Positions 20,045 through 31,999 are shown, counted from the stretch's first letter. The stretch is DNA of 64,000 nt from Silurus meridionalis (GCF_014805685.1 NC_060896.1:10504889-10568888), one strand, 5' to 3'. Program-made: numbers and translations. The notes: a model not told the origin generated them from the letters alone.

Positions 20045-22120
20045 TAAGCAATGTACTGTACTACACAAACTCTAGAGTTGTAACCGTAAAAACCGCAAAC
20101 TGTAAAAGGGTTTTTTTGAAGGGTACTTGCTCAGGGTGTTTATAACATAAGATATTCAACATAACATTCAAAAGAAGCAAGTCTGCCAAAATTGTGTAAA
20201 AGTTTTATGTGACATTGTCTTTATTTGAAGAAGAAAAAAATTAATAATAATTAATAATTTTAAGGCCTAATTATCATTATGGGTAAACTTGTTTTGTTAA
20301 ACTTGATTATCACTTTGATTCATTTTAAAAAACACTTCACATTTTACTTCATCAAAGATACAAATGCAAAGTTAATTATTACTTTTGTTAGGGGCGTTCA
20401 GCTCATTCGTTTGGTTGATATACTGGATCTTCAAATAACTGAAGTTGTACATGAATGGTACTTCAAATTTTAATGCAGTTATGAAAAAGTTCATGCTCGT
20501 AGTAAAAAAAGGTAAGATGATACTTGAATATTTTAGTGAAAACAAAAATGAATCGATTATTTTATTAATGAAATCTGCAAAGACAACATTACAGATCACT
20601 AAAATATTACAGATACAACTGTCGACCCAGTTGAGGCATCTTCTCGTTTCTCTTTTCATATAAAAATAAAGCAATACACTTCATTAAAAAAAGTCACATC
20701 GCTCAAATGTGACATAAGACTTACATAAATCCTACAGTATTGCATGATAAAATATTTATACAGTCTTTATGAAAGTGTTATGAAGTCCTAGTGTAGATAC
20801 CCTGTAAAAGAGATTTTTTTCTCCATTTTCTTAGATACATTAGATACTCAGGCTCACAGCTCCACACACTAAAGCAATGGCTATAAACAATTTCATTTGA
20901 TTTCTAATAAACTCTGGTGCACCAGAGGCCTTATTTATACCTCATATATCAGGAATAATGTCTGAACCAACACAGTCAATATAAGCTGTTAGTTTAAGTT
21001 ACCACACATTAAATTACAAGATTTGTACAAGCTTGACTTGACTGCATCCATTAACACGTTTTATTAATTTTTCTATGCATCTATTTTATAGTAAATTATG
21101 TTTAAATTCAATCAAATAGTGCCTTGCCCATGCCATGACTATCAATGTACACCACACCATCTGATTTCATCAATTAATTTTGCTTGTTGTTAAGGTAGTA
21201 AACTAATTAGTGAAATCAGATGGTGTTGTTCAAGGTTAAAATAAATAACCTCAGAAACTGCATCTTATGATGGATTTTGTTAACAACCAGGGATCACAGA
21301 CAAATTATGAAGCCCAGATGGAAAGATTAAGGACTATGTATTTTGAACATAACAGCTAAAACATTTTCAATTTTCTAATATTCATGTAAAAGCTTGTTTC
21401 CGGGTGAAGCGCATGTATCCTTTGTCTATGTGAGGTCGATTTAACACTGAATCAGCAAACAGTGTATCTGCAATTAATTTTAGAGGGCAGGATAAAAGGT
21501 AGTGAAAAAAATGAACTATGGGCTGAAAGGAGGAATTTTGAATGAGAACGGAAACCAGAGACTGGGTAATGAGGTCTAGAGAGCAATACACACAACTGCA
21601 GGAAATTCTGGACAGAATAACAGGTAAGAAAAATGAAAAGAGATAAACAAAAGGATTAATGAGATGCTGAAGTAGAAGCAATGAAGGAAAGTGGTTAAAA
21701 AAAAACCTCAAGGGAGGGCTGTGGAGAAAGAGAAGAATAAGCTGGTGTTCGGAGAGTTTGAAGCTGACTTATGGTTGATAGCATGGCAGGAGGTCTCCAC
21801 CGGTGCGTTTATCTAAGAGATTTTAATGGGAGAGGCAGCAAGCATTACCGTACTCCCGATGAGTTAGAACAGGTTCAATGGTTCGGCAGAAAGTAAATGA
21901 TCTGTGCTAATGCCAGGCCACAGAAACATACGCTTAGCTTCAGCACATTCGCTCTGATGCATCTTGTGGCTAAAGACATAGGCAAGATAAGGGACATTCA
22001 TCAAATGTACATCGGCAGTCTAACAGACACTATGGCCATTACACTCTGGCCATAAGGGAAGGATAAGCCTGCAAGTGAATCATCGACCAATCTACACATC
22101 TCTCTCTAAGCCCTGACAGA
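20045..22120. other. AT-rich DNA, no gene recognised
   Basis: No gene recognised; the ORFs at 20279-20674 and 21382-21711 lack domain signal. It holds the 73-nt hairpin at 21154-21226. The 21770-22080 stretch is less AT-biased and may be conserved non-coding sequence. Confidence 0.4.
21154..21226. repeat. 73-nt near-perfect hairpin
   Basis: Arms of 27 nt (21154-21180 and 21200-21226) pair at 24 positions plus one possible G-U. The outer 16 bp (ACACCATCTGATTTCA) are perfect, and the loop is 19 nt. Size and shape fit an animal pre-miRNA, but no match to a known miRNA is claimed; a MITE remnant is the alternative. Confidence 0.8.
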
Positions 22121-22121
22121 A

Positions 22122-22122
<1 letters not shown>

Positions 22123-22162
<40 letters not shown>
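22123..22162. repeat. (AC)20 microsatellite
   Basis: Uninterrupted AC array of 40 bp. Confidence 0.97.
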
Positions 22163-22164
<2 letters not shown>

Positions 22165-22261
22165 CATTGTCTGCATTGTCCCTATGACGAGTGCAGAACA
22201 AGCAGTGGTAGTATCTGTCACAATAGTAGAAGAGGAAGAAGATGAAAAAAGAAGGAAAAGC

Positions 22262-22470
22262 ATTGTGTCACATACACTTCACAGCACAGTGAAATTCTTT
22301 TCTTTGCACATCCCAGCTTGTTAAAAAGCAAGGTCATTCATTATATATAATTGTTGGAGTAAAGAGTGTTAAAGGTCTAACTCAAGGGCCCAACTGGGGC
22401 ATATTGGTAGATTGGGGTTGGTTTGCCAACCTTCCGATCAGTAACTCAGGGCCTTGACCACTGAATGTAA
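22262..22470 (-). mobile_element. tRNA-derived SINE, reversed and worn
   Basis: It matches, on the opposite strand, the SINE at 40028-40275. Shared blocks include CACATCCCAGCTTGTTA, CAAGGGCCCAA, CCTTCCGATCAGTAAC and GCCTTGACCACTGA. The B-box region is altered by a few bases. The head of the tRNA-like part lies at the right edge, and the 3' part (ACAGTGAAATTCTTT) at the left. Confidence 0.75.
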
Positions 22471-22474
22471 TTAA

Positions 22475-22990
22475 TTCTCCTTAAGTTTGATTAATTTTTC
22501 GATTTTTATGGAATGGGCACAATCAAGCATATACACACATACGTGCACACACTGATTTTATATGAAAGTAGGGGAGCATAGTTTGGTAGGCAGAGGTCAA
22601 AGTAAATTTTCCTTAATTATTATTTTTCTTTAATTACTACTCTATTTGGATTTTTTAAGAACTGGACATATCTCTATTAATGGCAACCCAAACACATTTA
22701 CAAGGCCACAAAATCATTAATCTCTTAAAACATTCATCTCTTAATATTTATTTCACAAGTCAGAAGTTGACCCCTTGTTTCACTATTTGGCCTCTTGTTT
22801 AGCTTTATATTTTCTGTTACACATAAAAAAAGGTGAGTAAGTGCATTACATTCTTGGACCTGTGGATACCATATTAAAGCTCACTAATATCATTTAAACA
22901 AGGCAGTAAATGTTTTTTTTTTATATTGTCTCAAGATACAATGTTAAACATTACATTTGTAAAAATTATTAAATAGGAAGTTTTAGTTTA
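22475..22990. other. AT-rich DNA, no gene recognised
   Basis: Nothing recognised in this stretch. Confidence 0.4.
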
Positions 22991-22994
22991 GGAT

Positions 22995-23335
22995 GTTCAC
23001 TTCACTTTTTTCACATTTTGTTGTGTTATAGCCTTATTCTAAAATCTATTACATTCATTATTTTCCTCAAAATTATACAAACAATACACTACAATGACAA
23101 TATGAAAGAAATGTGTTTGAAATCTTTGAAAATTTATAAAATAATAAAATTAAAATTAAATCACATGTACATAAGCATTCACAGCCTTTTTGCACAATGC
23201 TTTGTTGAAGCACCTTTGGCACAAATTACAACTTACTTTTGGGCAGTTTTTCCCATTCTTCTTTGCAGAACCCCTCAAGCTCCTTCAGGTTGGATGCGGA
23301 GCGTCGATGTACAGCCATTATGATTAAGGCCCTTC
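22995..23335 (-). pseudogene. Tc1-like transposase C-terminus and 3' UTR fragment
   Basis: The minus strand at 23335-23220 reads AVHRRSASNLKELEGFCKEE, the C-terminal block of a Tc1-like transposase. It is followed by the non-coding tail of the same family (TGAATGCTTATGTACATGTG, ATAAGGCTATAACACAACAA) down to about 22995. The rest of the element is absent, and the break at about 23335 joins non-related DNA. Confidence 0.72.
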
Positions 23336-23395
23336 TCCCCCGATCTTACAAATGAAAATTAAGATAATAAACCTCAGTGTTTTCATATTATATTT

Positions 23396-23797
23396 CAACC
23401 AGATTGTTTGACAAGATTCTGGAAGGTGAGAAGATGCCTGAGGATTTTTTTAAAATAAGGGAGATGTGCAGACCTGCAGTAACTACAGGGGAATAAAGTT
23501 GATCAGTCACACCATGAAGTTATAGGAAAGAGTAGTGGAAGCCAGGCTGAGAGAAGAGGTGACCATCTGTGAGCAACAGTATGGTTTTATGCAGATCAAA
23601 CGCACTACAGACGCATTATTTGCTTTGAGAATGTTGATAAAGAAGTATAGAGAAGCTCATAAGGAGTTGCATTGTGTGTTTGTGGATTTGGAGAAAGTGA
23701 ATGACAGAGTGCCGAGAGAGGAGTTGTGGTATTGTATGAGGAAGTCAGGTGCGGCAAGGAAGTATGTGAGGGTGGTGCAGGACATGTGCTTTAAGAG
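23396..23797 (+). pseudogene. RTE-like LINE RT fragment
   Basis: Reads RILEGEKMPEDF, then [65 protein letters not shown] and YVRVVQDM. It then ends before the catalytic FADD box. Both ends are truncated. It is collinear and close in wording to the reversed copy at 29395-31108, and lies on the opposite strand. The part 23535-23797 is still an open frame. Confidence 0.82.
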
Positions 23798-23899
23798 ACT
23801 AATAAGTGGGCATACACTACACACACATCACTCAATTCTAGACTGGGTCATAAACAATATTTACACAATTAAAGTAGTTTACACACATCACTGATGGCT

Positions 23900-24680
23900 C
23901 TGTAGATTACCTATTATAACGTCCTAAATGCAATGGATACGTTTAATGAATATAGCTAAATATATGTTTAATTTCAGTGTCTGTTTTTACCACATTTGCA
24001 TCAACTAGGGCTGAACTCATTACAAGTCACCTGATTGGTATAGAAGTGTTCAGAATTGGCTCATTTCAAAGCTCATATTGTGCAATTACTGTTTTCAGGT
24101 AATTTCCAAGCATTTAACTGATTGCCCATTGTAATAAATATAAAGGGTGGAATAATACATCCGGGGAATCCACTGTTAATGTCACACTGCCTTCATTAGA
24201 CCCAACTGTTAACCCACACTTCATTAAGATTACACATAATCACCCTGACATTTCACAACAGGAAAGGATAGCGGGTGGGTAAATTAGGTTTGGGAGCTTG
24301 CACATTTCCCATGATCAAATGGAGCTATTTTTCATTTTTATTCAATGTTAGATTAAGCTTCATAAATGCACTTGAAATGAGTGTAAGTGAAGCAACCATA
24401 AAGCAAACCTACATGATATTTTGCATATCTTTGACTTAACTACTTCACTGTAAGCCTTTGTATAGTGTGGGGTTTTTTCGGGTTTTTTTTTTTGCTAAAG
24501 CTATTTATTTGTACTCTGGTATTGCACAATGCACAGGAATCTAGAAACCTTAAACCTGCCATAAAAATAATAGCACTTTTACCAATACAAAGTGCTTAGG
24601 AACTGAAACCCAAAGAAATGGTTGTTCTCAAACAGTTTTGCTGCTTTATCCTAAACAGTGTCATTATGTGGAGCATATTC
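23900..24680. other. AT-rich DNA, no gene recognised
   Basis: No gene or element recognised. Confidence 0.4.
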
Positions 24681-24689
24681 CTCAGATGG

Positions 24690-25248
24690 GCAGTGGTGAA
24701 CATTAACAAAGTAAATGTAATTTGTTACTGTACTTAATTAGCTTTTTTGCATACCTGTACTTTACTGAAGTATTTCCATTTGGGGAGACTTTTACTTTAA
24801 CTTCACTACATTTTGCAAAATCAGTTGTTCCTTTTTATTTATAAATGAATAAAAACTTAACTGGTCAATCACACAGCATTAGTTCAATAGCAAGCAGAAC
24901 ATTTTGATAAATGAATAAATGTTAATAAATTAATAAATAAAAAAATACACTTCTAACTCTAATTTGCCACAACATGTTTATGCGATAGTTAAGTAAGTAA
25001 AACAGTTTTGTGCTAATATAATTTTATATCAATCAGTGTTTGTCATTAATATCATTCTATTAATAGATTGGTGTGCTAAGAGTAACATTAGAGTCTTTTC
25101 ACAAAACTGAATTGATTAAGCAATACTTTTGTGACAAAAAAGGACATTATAGACATTATAGTGCATTTGAAGGCAATTTTACTCAAGTAAAAGTTTAAAG
25201 GGAGCACTTTTACTTTTACTGGAGTATTATTTTACCTACTGCATCTCT
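24690..25248. mobile_element. hAT-like non-autonomous repeat (tentative)
   Basis: The left side has GCAGTGGTGAA followed by worn TACTTTACTGAAGTA words. The right side has TTTACTCAAGTAAAAG, ACTTTTACTTTTACTGGAGT and a CTGCATCTCTAC end. Such TACTTTTACTTGAGTA words inside elements ending in CACCTCTG-like termini are common in fish. Terminal match and target duplication are not clear. Confidence 0.4.
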
Positions 25249-25460
25249 ACACACACACAATAGAAGTAAAGTTTCAACACTGAAATAAAGAAATTGAATA
25301 TGTTTAGATGAAATAAACAGAATAAAAGTTAGTCTATGCAGGTGAGAGTGTGTGAGAGTGTGTTTCAGCATTTTTGAAAGTACAACCTTTATCCCCATGT
25401 TCAGTAGACCTTGATATCTCCCCAAATATGTTTTCTTACTTTATTATTTATTTTTCTTTT

Positions 25461-26262
25461 AACCCAGCCATTAGGGTTGCACAAGCCAGTGTTCTCTTTT
25501 TCACAAGCCCGTAGTTGTATAAGGAAGGGCATCCAACGTAAAACATGTGCCAAATCAAATATGTGGATCACAAATCAGAATTTTATACCGGATCATTCGA
25601 GGCCCGGGTTACCACAGGTATCGTTAGCCAACAGAGTACCGGTGGAAATTGGGCTACTGTTGGCCAAAGGAGGAGAAGGAGAGAAGGAATCTACCGAGAC
25701 AGCAAGGAAAAGAGAAAAAATTGTAGGAAAAAAAGGTAGGAGGTTATGGTGGGTACTTTAAATGTTGGTACTATGACTGGTAAAGGAAGAGAGTTAGCTG
25801 ATATGATGGAGAGGCGAAAGATAGACATGCTGTATGTTCAGGAGAACAAGTGGAAGGGAGTAAGGCCAGGAACATTGTAGGGGGTTTAAACTGTTCTATC
25901 ATGGTGTGGATGGAAAGAGAAAGGGTGTAGGGGTGATTCTGAGGGAGTGTAGTGGAGGTGAAGAGAGTTTCTGATAGGGTGATGTGGGGTGATGTAGGGT
26001 GACAGTGCTTATGTTCCACAAGTGGGTTGTGAGATGTAGGAGAAAGAAAAATTCTGGATTGAGTTAAATGAAGTGGTGGAGTGTGTGCCTAGAAAAGAAA
26101 AATTGGTGCTTGGGGCAGATTGAAAATGGCTATGTTGGTGAATTGGGACAGAGGTGATGAGGAGGTGATATGTAGGTATGGTCTTAGGGAGAGGAATGAA
26201 GGGCAGATGGTGGTATATTTTGGTAAAAGGATGGAAATAACAGTGGTGTCGGCCACTGTAAC
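25461..26262 (+). mobile_element. RTE-like LINE 5' UTR plus endonuclease, 3'-truncated
   Basis: It begins with the element's 5' UTR (CATTAGGGTTGCACAAGCC, GGAAGGGCATCCAACGTAAA, ACATGTGCCAAATCAAATAT) and passes into an endonuclease frame: TLNVGTMTGKGRELADMMER, then MLYVQENKWKG (the Glu of the EN active site in the usual VQETKW form). Stops and frameshifts follow. An APQ-type block near 26010 and an FNGHVG-like block near 26130 are damaged. The copy ends at about 26262 without RT or 3' tail, which is not what 5' truncation during reverse transcription would leave. Confidence 0.8.
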
Positions 26263-26263
26263 C

Positions 26264-26305
26264 ACTCACGGTGGGTAGCTTTTTTTTTTAACTCACGGTG
26301 GGTAG
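26264..26305. repeat. 15-bp direct repeat flanking a T tract
   Basis: ACTCACGGTGGGTAG occurs at 26264-26278 and again at 26291-26305, separated by a C, ten or so T and an A. It lies immediately at the truncation edge of the LINE copy. Confidence 0.9.
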
Positions 26306-26309
26306 AAAG

Positions 26310-28230
26310 GTGTGAATAATAAGGTGAAAAAATGGTGTTTATTATTGTGCCTTTGTATGTTCAATGAGGAGGATAATTTAGCACCATCCAGTGGTGTTTG
26401 TAATGTATTTTAAATAGTGCACTTTTCATTCATATTTATATATCACTACCTGCTTATTTATGTACTTTTATTGCAGTTATCTTTTTTTTAATGGTTATTT
26501 TGTTTATTATGATGGTTAAACTAGCACACACTGTATTTACTGATATCATAACTAATGTATGTGAGTAAATGTAGTGACACTAATAACACGAGCAAGATTT
26601 CATAACAAATTCATATTGATGTCACATAGAATTTTTTCCCCTCTAAAGAAGGTTGTGTTAAGTGCAAAGTGGATTTCTGTTTAAAACTATGTATCATTTG
26701 GTAAATATACACTGTGGGATCAGCAATGATTCAATGATGCACAGAGGTCAACAGTTTTTAGTGAGTTTTTCAAAGCAACTTCAAGTAAATCGCTCACCTG
26801 GCAGGCTAGCTGTTGCTAGGTGATGTTATCGATTGGTGTGGGCAGCTGTTAAGGGGCAGGTACTGCAAAATGGAGTCCTGTTGTTCCTTTAGAATGAAAA
26901 ACCCTTTATTCCATTTGTGCCTTTTAACATTTACTGTTTTAGTAAATCTACAATATAGTATGCATTACCCAGCAATCATCCAAATCTAAATCTTAAAATG
27001 GTGAGCACTAGTTCTGACAAAAAAAGAAAGGATTATTCACTAAGATCATGCACTCTACATCACTCTAATTTGTCAGCTACCAGTGCATACTTATATGCCT
27101 CACTATCCTGAAATTGTTATAAAACCTGCCTCTTCAATTCAGCTGAAACGTGTAAAGTAAAAGATTAAATGAGGAAAAGGGAAAAATATTGCCTGGGGAT
27201 CTTAGCTGCTGTTAGTCATGCATTTAAGGAGGCAAAATAAATCCCAGTGAGCTTGTACTCTTGCACTTGGCGTTAAATACTTGGCAGCTCAGTAGCCTTG
27301 GATCTTTTATGAATATAAATCTTTGCACAAAAGGGGTTAAAAATCTCCTTTTATTTAAAATTTAGTATAATATAATTAAAGGAGAGTTTGTGCTAAAGTA
27401 GATGTGTTTTGTGGATTGATAGTTGTTTTTAAGCAGGTTTGATTGGATTAAATGTATTGAACTTACTATACACTACTCCCCAGTGATTATGCCATTATTT
27501 CAAAACAAATTCCGATTAATACAAAAATGTTGAGGGTTTCCAAATTTAAATAAAATGTTGTTTTCATAATTTCAATGCAATAATAGCCAGAGATAATTGG
27601 ATTATTTTATTTCATTTACACCTGCCTAAACATTATCCACACCTTAAAATACAAGGAAATTACACATTTTCAACAAATACTGGCTTTTACAATTATATTA
27701 TTTAATAGTAAAAACACTATTTTTAAAAAAATAGAAGTTTTTAACCAATTTAAGAAGGCAGTGCACAGTCAAGACATGGGACTATCTCCCTGCCGGAAAA
27801 CCCAACAGTGCTTAGCTTTCTCTTTGATTTCACAAGTCAGTACCGTCCTTAACTTTTAGGGTGTCAGTTGGGCTGCAGCACCAATCAGCCACTGCACATC
27901 ACATGTTCACGAATGGTTTACAAGTTTCTAAACATGTTTTCCCTGTGTCCATGCAAGGACTCCAGTCTCCCACCCCCCAAATGAACCCTAAAATTAATGT
28001 ATGACTGTCTGTGTCCAAGGCTTACAGTTAAGTGCCAGCATACAACTTTAGCAAATTTATACTCTAGCATATAAGAGTACTGTACTCTCATTCAAGTCAA
28101 TTTGCAAGAGACTGAGTTGTTCATATCAAATGTAAATTGAAACTTAGGTGTTAGAACAGAGAAGAGTCTATAATCATGTCTTTCTTGTACCCTGAGAGAT
28201 GGTGAGACCAGTCAAAGAGTGGTTGAGGAT
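26310..28230. other. AT-rich DNA, no gene recognised
   Basis: No gene or family recognised. The 27170-27320 stretch is relatively complex sequence without repeats and could be conserved non-coding DNA. Confidence 0.4.
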
Positions 28231-28234
28231 TGGA

Positions 28235-28355
28235 GGGAGTATAGTGCAGCGCATCATCCAAGGAACAAAATACAGACAGTGAAGCATGTTAGGGGTAGCA
28301 TGATGCTTTGGTTCTGCTTCTCTTCAGCTGGGACACTTGTCAAGATAGATAAAAA
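28235..28355 (+). pseudogene. Tc1-like transposase fragment
   Basis: The plus strand reads [20 protein letters not shown] followed by TLVKID. This is the block between the first and second catalytic residues of Tc1-type transposases (usual form GGGSVMVWGCFS). Both ends are lost and no TIR is visible. Confidence 0.62.
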
Positions 28356-28584
28356 ATAAATAGGCAAAGTTTTTTTTTTTCACTAATCAGAAAAGGATAA
28401 TTAGAGTTGGATTACGGCCTGTAAATTTCTGCACGTGTGCAGTGCTTCAAAGACCAGTTTAGAAGTTCTGACTCGTCACGCATCTGGTAGATGTGAAATG
28501 CAAGAAACAGGATGTCAAATGAGGAAAAGAAAAACTTGAAAAAGAGGAGAGAGCAAGACAGGTCAGCTAGACACCCAGTTTTGT

Positions 28585-28609
28585 AAAAAAAAAAAAAAAA
28601 AAAAAAAAA
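28585..28609. repeat. Poly(A) tract
   Basis: 25 consecutive A residues; no retroposed gene is recognised in front of it. Confidence 0.95.
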
Positions 28610-28847
28610 GGTGATTTATGTTCCCTGTTTTGTGTTATGTTTCTGAAGCTAGCTGTATGAAGTTGGTTTACTGAACATAAAATAGACATTCTTTTAGTTA
28701 CTCAACCTGATGTTCATCCACTAGAAGTTGAACAGTATTCCAGAACAGTATTTCCAAGAATCTATCTTGTTCTATGCAATCTAGCAATAGTAATGGAACA
28801 ACTCTGAGCTTCAGAAAAAAAAAACGGAAAAACACCAAACAGCATTA

Positions 28848-28914
28848 AATCTAGTGGGGCCCAGAGTACAAATTATCCAGGGGCCCAGAAACCCTAGCAC
28901 CGCCACTGGACGCC
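28848..28914 (-). mobile_element. hAT-like terminus (tentative)
   Basis: On the minus strand this begins CAGTGGCGGTGCTAGGGTTT and contains two GGGCCC-type blocks. CAGTGGCG-type starts are typical hAT termini. No partner terminus is found. Confidence 0.35.
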
Positions 28915-28919
28915 AGTGA

Positions 28920-29390
28920 TGCAGACCCAGCTTAAAGTGAAAAACCTTTTAATTCTTATAAAACAAACCCCCTTACCATATTTCAGCTACCACTTTTACT
29001 TTAAGTGCAAGAAGTGCAACAGCTTTATTATGCAGTGTGAGCTGTGTTTGTCCAAAGCGATGGCTCTAGCAGCTTATCAAAAGTCGTCATAAAACCTGCA
29101 CAAGCATGTTGCGGTCAGTTTATTAATAACATATGTTTAGTTTGCAAAAGTATTGTACTGTTGCATTGCATCACTGCATTACATTGTTAATTTGGTTAGC
29201 ACCATGGTTCGAAATTAACTGGGGACACATTGTCAATGCACAGTTAAGCTAGCTCTATCACCAGTTTCACAATTTATGTATCATATGAAATAAATGAAAA
29301 TTGGTATATTTTAGAGTAGATCTGCTGAGCATTACGATATACCCAATCACACACTTTTGTTGAGAATGCAGTGTCCAATCAAAGATTTTA
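28920..29390. other. No gene recognised
   Basis: Nothing recognised in this stretch. Confidence 0.4.
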
Positions 29391-29399
29391 GATTTCGTC

Positions 29400-30262
29400 A
29401 CTGCACATGTCCAAACTATCTCAATCTCTCCGCCCTCACCTTGTCTACAAAACATCCCTCTAATAAACTAATTTCTAATCCGGTCCATCCTCGTCACTCC
29501 CAATGAAAACCCTTAAATCTTCATCTCTGCTACTTCCAGCTCCACCTCCTGTCTTTCACTCAATGCCACTGTCTCTAAACCATACAACATTGCAGGTCTC
29601 ACTACAGTCCGATAAACTTTCTCTTTACCTCTTGCAGATACCCTTCTGTCACAAATCACTCCTGCCAATCACTTCTCTAAAACACTGTCCATTACTTTGC
29701 ACTCTTGCCTCCATGTACCTAAACTCCTTCACCTTCTTTATCTCTCCTCAACCGTCAACCTGTCCATCACCACTGCAAACAGGAAAGGGGTCGGAGCCGA
29801 TCCTTGATTCAGTCCAACCTCCACTTTGAACCAGTCTGTCGTTCCTACTGCACACTTCACTACTGTCACACTGCCCTCATACATGTCCTGCACCACCCTC
29901 ACATACTTCTCTGACACACCTGACTTCCTCATACAATACCACAACTCCTCTCTCGGCACTCTGTCGTACGCTTTCTCTAAATCCACAAACACACTATGCA
30001 ACTCCTTCTGACCTTCTCTTTACTTCTCCATCAACATTCTCAAAGCAAATAATGCATCTGTGGTGCTCTTCATGATATACTTTTGCTCACAGATGGTCAC
30101 CTCTTCTTTCAGCCTGCCTTCCACTACTCTTTCTCATAACTTCATGGTGAGACTGATAAAAAAAATTCCCCTGTAGTTACAGCAGGTCTGCACATCTCCC
30201 TTATTCTTTGGTACCAGCACACTCCGTCTCAATTCCTCAGGCATCTTCTCCAACCCTCCTTC
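29400..30262 (-). pseudogene. RTE-like reverse transcriptase lacking the catalytic box
   Basis: Reads [78 protein letters not shown]. Then, after a deletion, it reads a damaged C-terminal stretch with GKEKVYRTVVRPAMLYGLET. The MMFADD segment that should lie between is missing. This cannot encode a working polymerase. Confidence 0.82.
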
Positions 30263-30960
30263 AGGTTGCATCTCCTACATAGAACATAGTCCACCTGTGT
30301 GCACCTTCCTCCACTCTTATACATCAACCTATGATCCTCCTTCTTCTTAAAATAAGTATTCACTACTGCTATTTACATCCTTTTAGCAAAATGCCCTTCC
30401 ACATTCCGCTACTTAAAGCCATACTTACCCATCACCTACTCATCACTTCTGTTCCCTTTACCTACATGCCCATTAAAGTCTGCCCCAATCACCAATCTTT
30501 CTGTCCTATGTACACCATCTACCAATTCATCTAACTAACACTCTAGAATTTTTCCTTCTCCTCCATCTCACAACCCACTTGTGGAGCATAAGCACTGATG
30601 ACATTTATCATCACCCCTTCAACTTCCAGCTTCACATTCATCACCCTATCAGAAACTCTCTTCACCTCCACTACACTCTTACTGTACTCTTCCTTCAGAA
30701 TCACCCCTACACTATTTCTCTTTCCATCCACACCATGATAGAACAGTTTGAACCCCCTTCAATGTTTCTGGTCCCTTTTCACATGGTCTCCTGAACACAC
30801 AACATGTCTACCTTTCTCCTCTCCATCATATTAGCTAACTCTCTCCCTTCACTAGCCATAGTACCAACATTTATTGTACCAACTCTAACCGCCACTCTTC
30901 TACACTACTCCTTTCCCTGCCGTCTCAGTAGACATCTTCCATCTCTCTTTCTCCTCCATT
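30262..30960 (-). pseudogene. RTE-like AP-type endonuclease, damaged
   Basis: The best piece (30731-30543) reads GVILKEEYSKSVVEVKRVSD, then VMINVISAYAPQVGCEMEEK, the SAYAPQ motif of AP-like endonucleases. Downstream, IGADFNGHVG-like (around 30480), NTYF and a TQVDYVL block near 30280 follow with stops. This enzyme nicks target DNA to prime reverse transcription. It is broken by several stops. Confidence 0.8.
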
Positions 30961-31284
30961 TGGCCACCAGTAGCCCAATGAGCCGCATATTTGATTTGGC
31001 ACATGTTTTATGCTGGATGCCCTTCCTAACGCAACCTTCCCCATTTATCCGGGCTTGGGACCGGCACTGAGTGCACTGGCTTGTGGAACCCTAATGGGCG
31101 GGTTAGGTCATATACAGTTACAGTACATAAAATTTAACTGTATGAATGCTATTGCGATTGATAGATGCACTGGCGAGGCATAAAAACAATACTTTAAACA
31201 AGCAAAAAAATTCATTTGTAAAAGTGTGTAATTAAAAAAAAATGGATTTATTTCACTTTGTCCTTTGTAAACTAGACTAGAATC

Positions 31285-31435
31285 CACCACCCCACACCAA
31301 TGGGGTACTTTTTACTTTTGCTTGAGTAGATTTATAGACCAGTATCTTTACTTGTACTTAAGTAAAAATTTATTGAAGAAACAGTACTTTTACTTGAGTA
31401 GAATGTTTTATTACTCTTTCCACCTCTGCAAGGCT
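31285..31435. mobile_element. hAT-like repeat fragment with ACTTTTACTTGAGTA words
   Basis: Contains TTACTTTTGCTTGAGTAGA, CTTGTACTTAAGTAAAAA, GTACTTTTACTTGAGTAGA and ends TTTCCACCTCTG. The word family matches the repeat at 24690-25248; CACCTCTG is a typical terminus. Confidence 0.5.
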
Positions 31436-31831
31436 GACATTTTTGTTTTTTGTTTTTTAAATATAAAAATATTTATATATAAAAAAAACCTATAATTTCC
31501 TAAGGATGTTTAGACTTTTTCTATACACTGCATAAAGTAAAATAAAATGAAAATTTATTGTACACTAACAACTCTATTAGGTAACAGATGAACAGTTAGT
31601 TGTCAAAGTTGATTAAGTTAAAAACATGGAAAATTGCCCAGCTTAAGGATCTATGAGACTTTTCATAATAGCCAAATTGTCTGTTTTAGCCAGGTATCAC
31701 TCCCTGTTACACTGAAAAAATTGGTCAGGAATGGTTTGAGGTACTGACCCATCTTCCAAATTTTTCAGAGCTCAGCCATTTTTGGGATGTGCTTTACAAA
31801 CAGGTCTGATCCATGGAGGCCCCATCTCACT

Positions 31832-31839
31832 CCTTACAG
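31832..31839. repeat. hAT target-site duplication, left
   Basis: CCTTACAG, identical to 32927-32934; 8 bp is the hAT signature length. Confidence 0.92.
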
Positions 31840-31999
31840 CAGGGGTGCCAAATCTGGCCCGCGGAGTAATTATTTTTGGCCCGCGAGATCATATCAAATG
31901 TGTATTAGAGCTGCCCGCCAGTGTATAGCGCATACACCGCTAATACTACAAATCCCAGAAAATCCTCAGCGCTAAATTTACCCGGAGATTTACCGACTT

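Larger units (their letters stand above)
29395..31108 (-). mobile_element. RTE-like LINE with 5' end, internally deleted and 3'-truncated
   Basis: The minus strand starts with the 5' UTR at 31108. It runs through endonuclease (about 30940-30262), jumps by deletion at about 30262 to the RT start, and continues to the RT C-terminal region near 29400. A second deletion at about 29750 removes the FADD catalytic box, joining MDRLTVEER to the EVEGV-like downstream block. The 3' UTR and simple-repeat tail are absent. Coding pieces such as 29738-30001 and 30543-30731 stay open, so decay is moderate. Confidence 0.85.

Noticed and set aside
20279..20674. Overlapping ORFs on both strands (64, 72 and 100 residues)
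   Set aside because: Low-complexity AT-rich frames overlapping on opposite strands without motif support.
29503..31070. Forward ORFs rich in Pro, Leu and Ser
   Set aside because: Antisense shadows of the reversed RTE-like copy.
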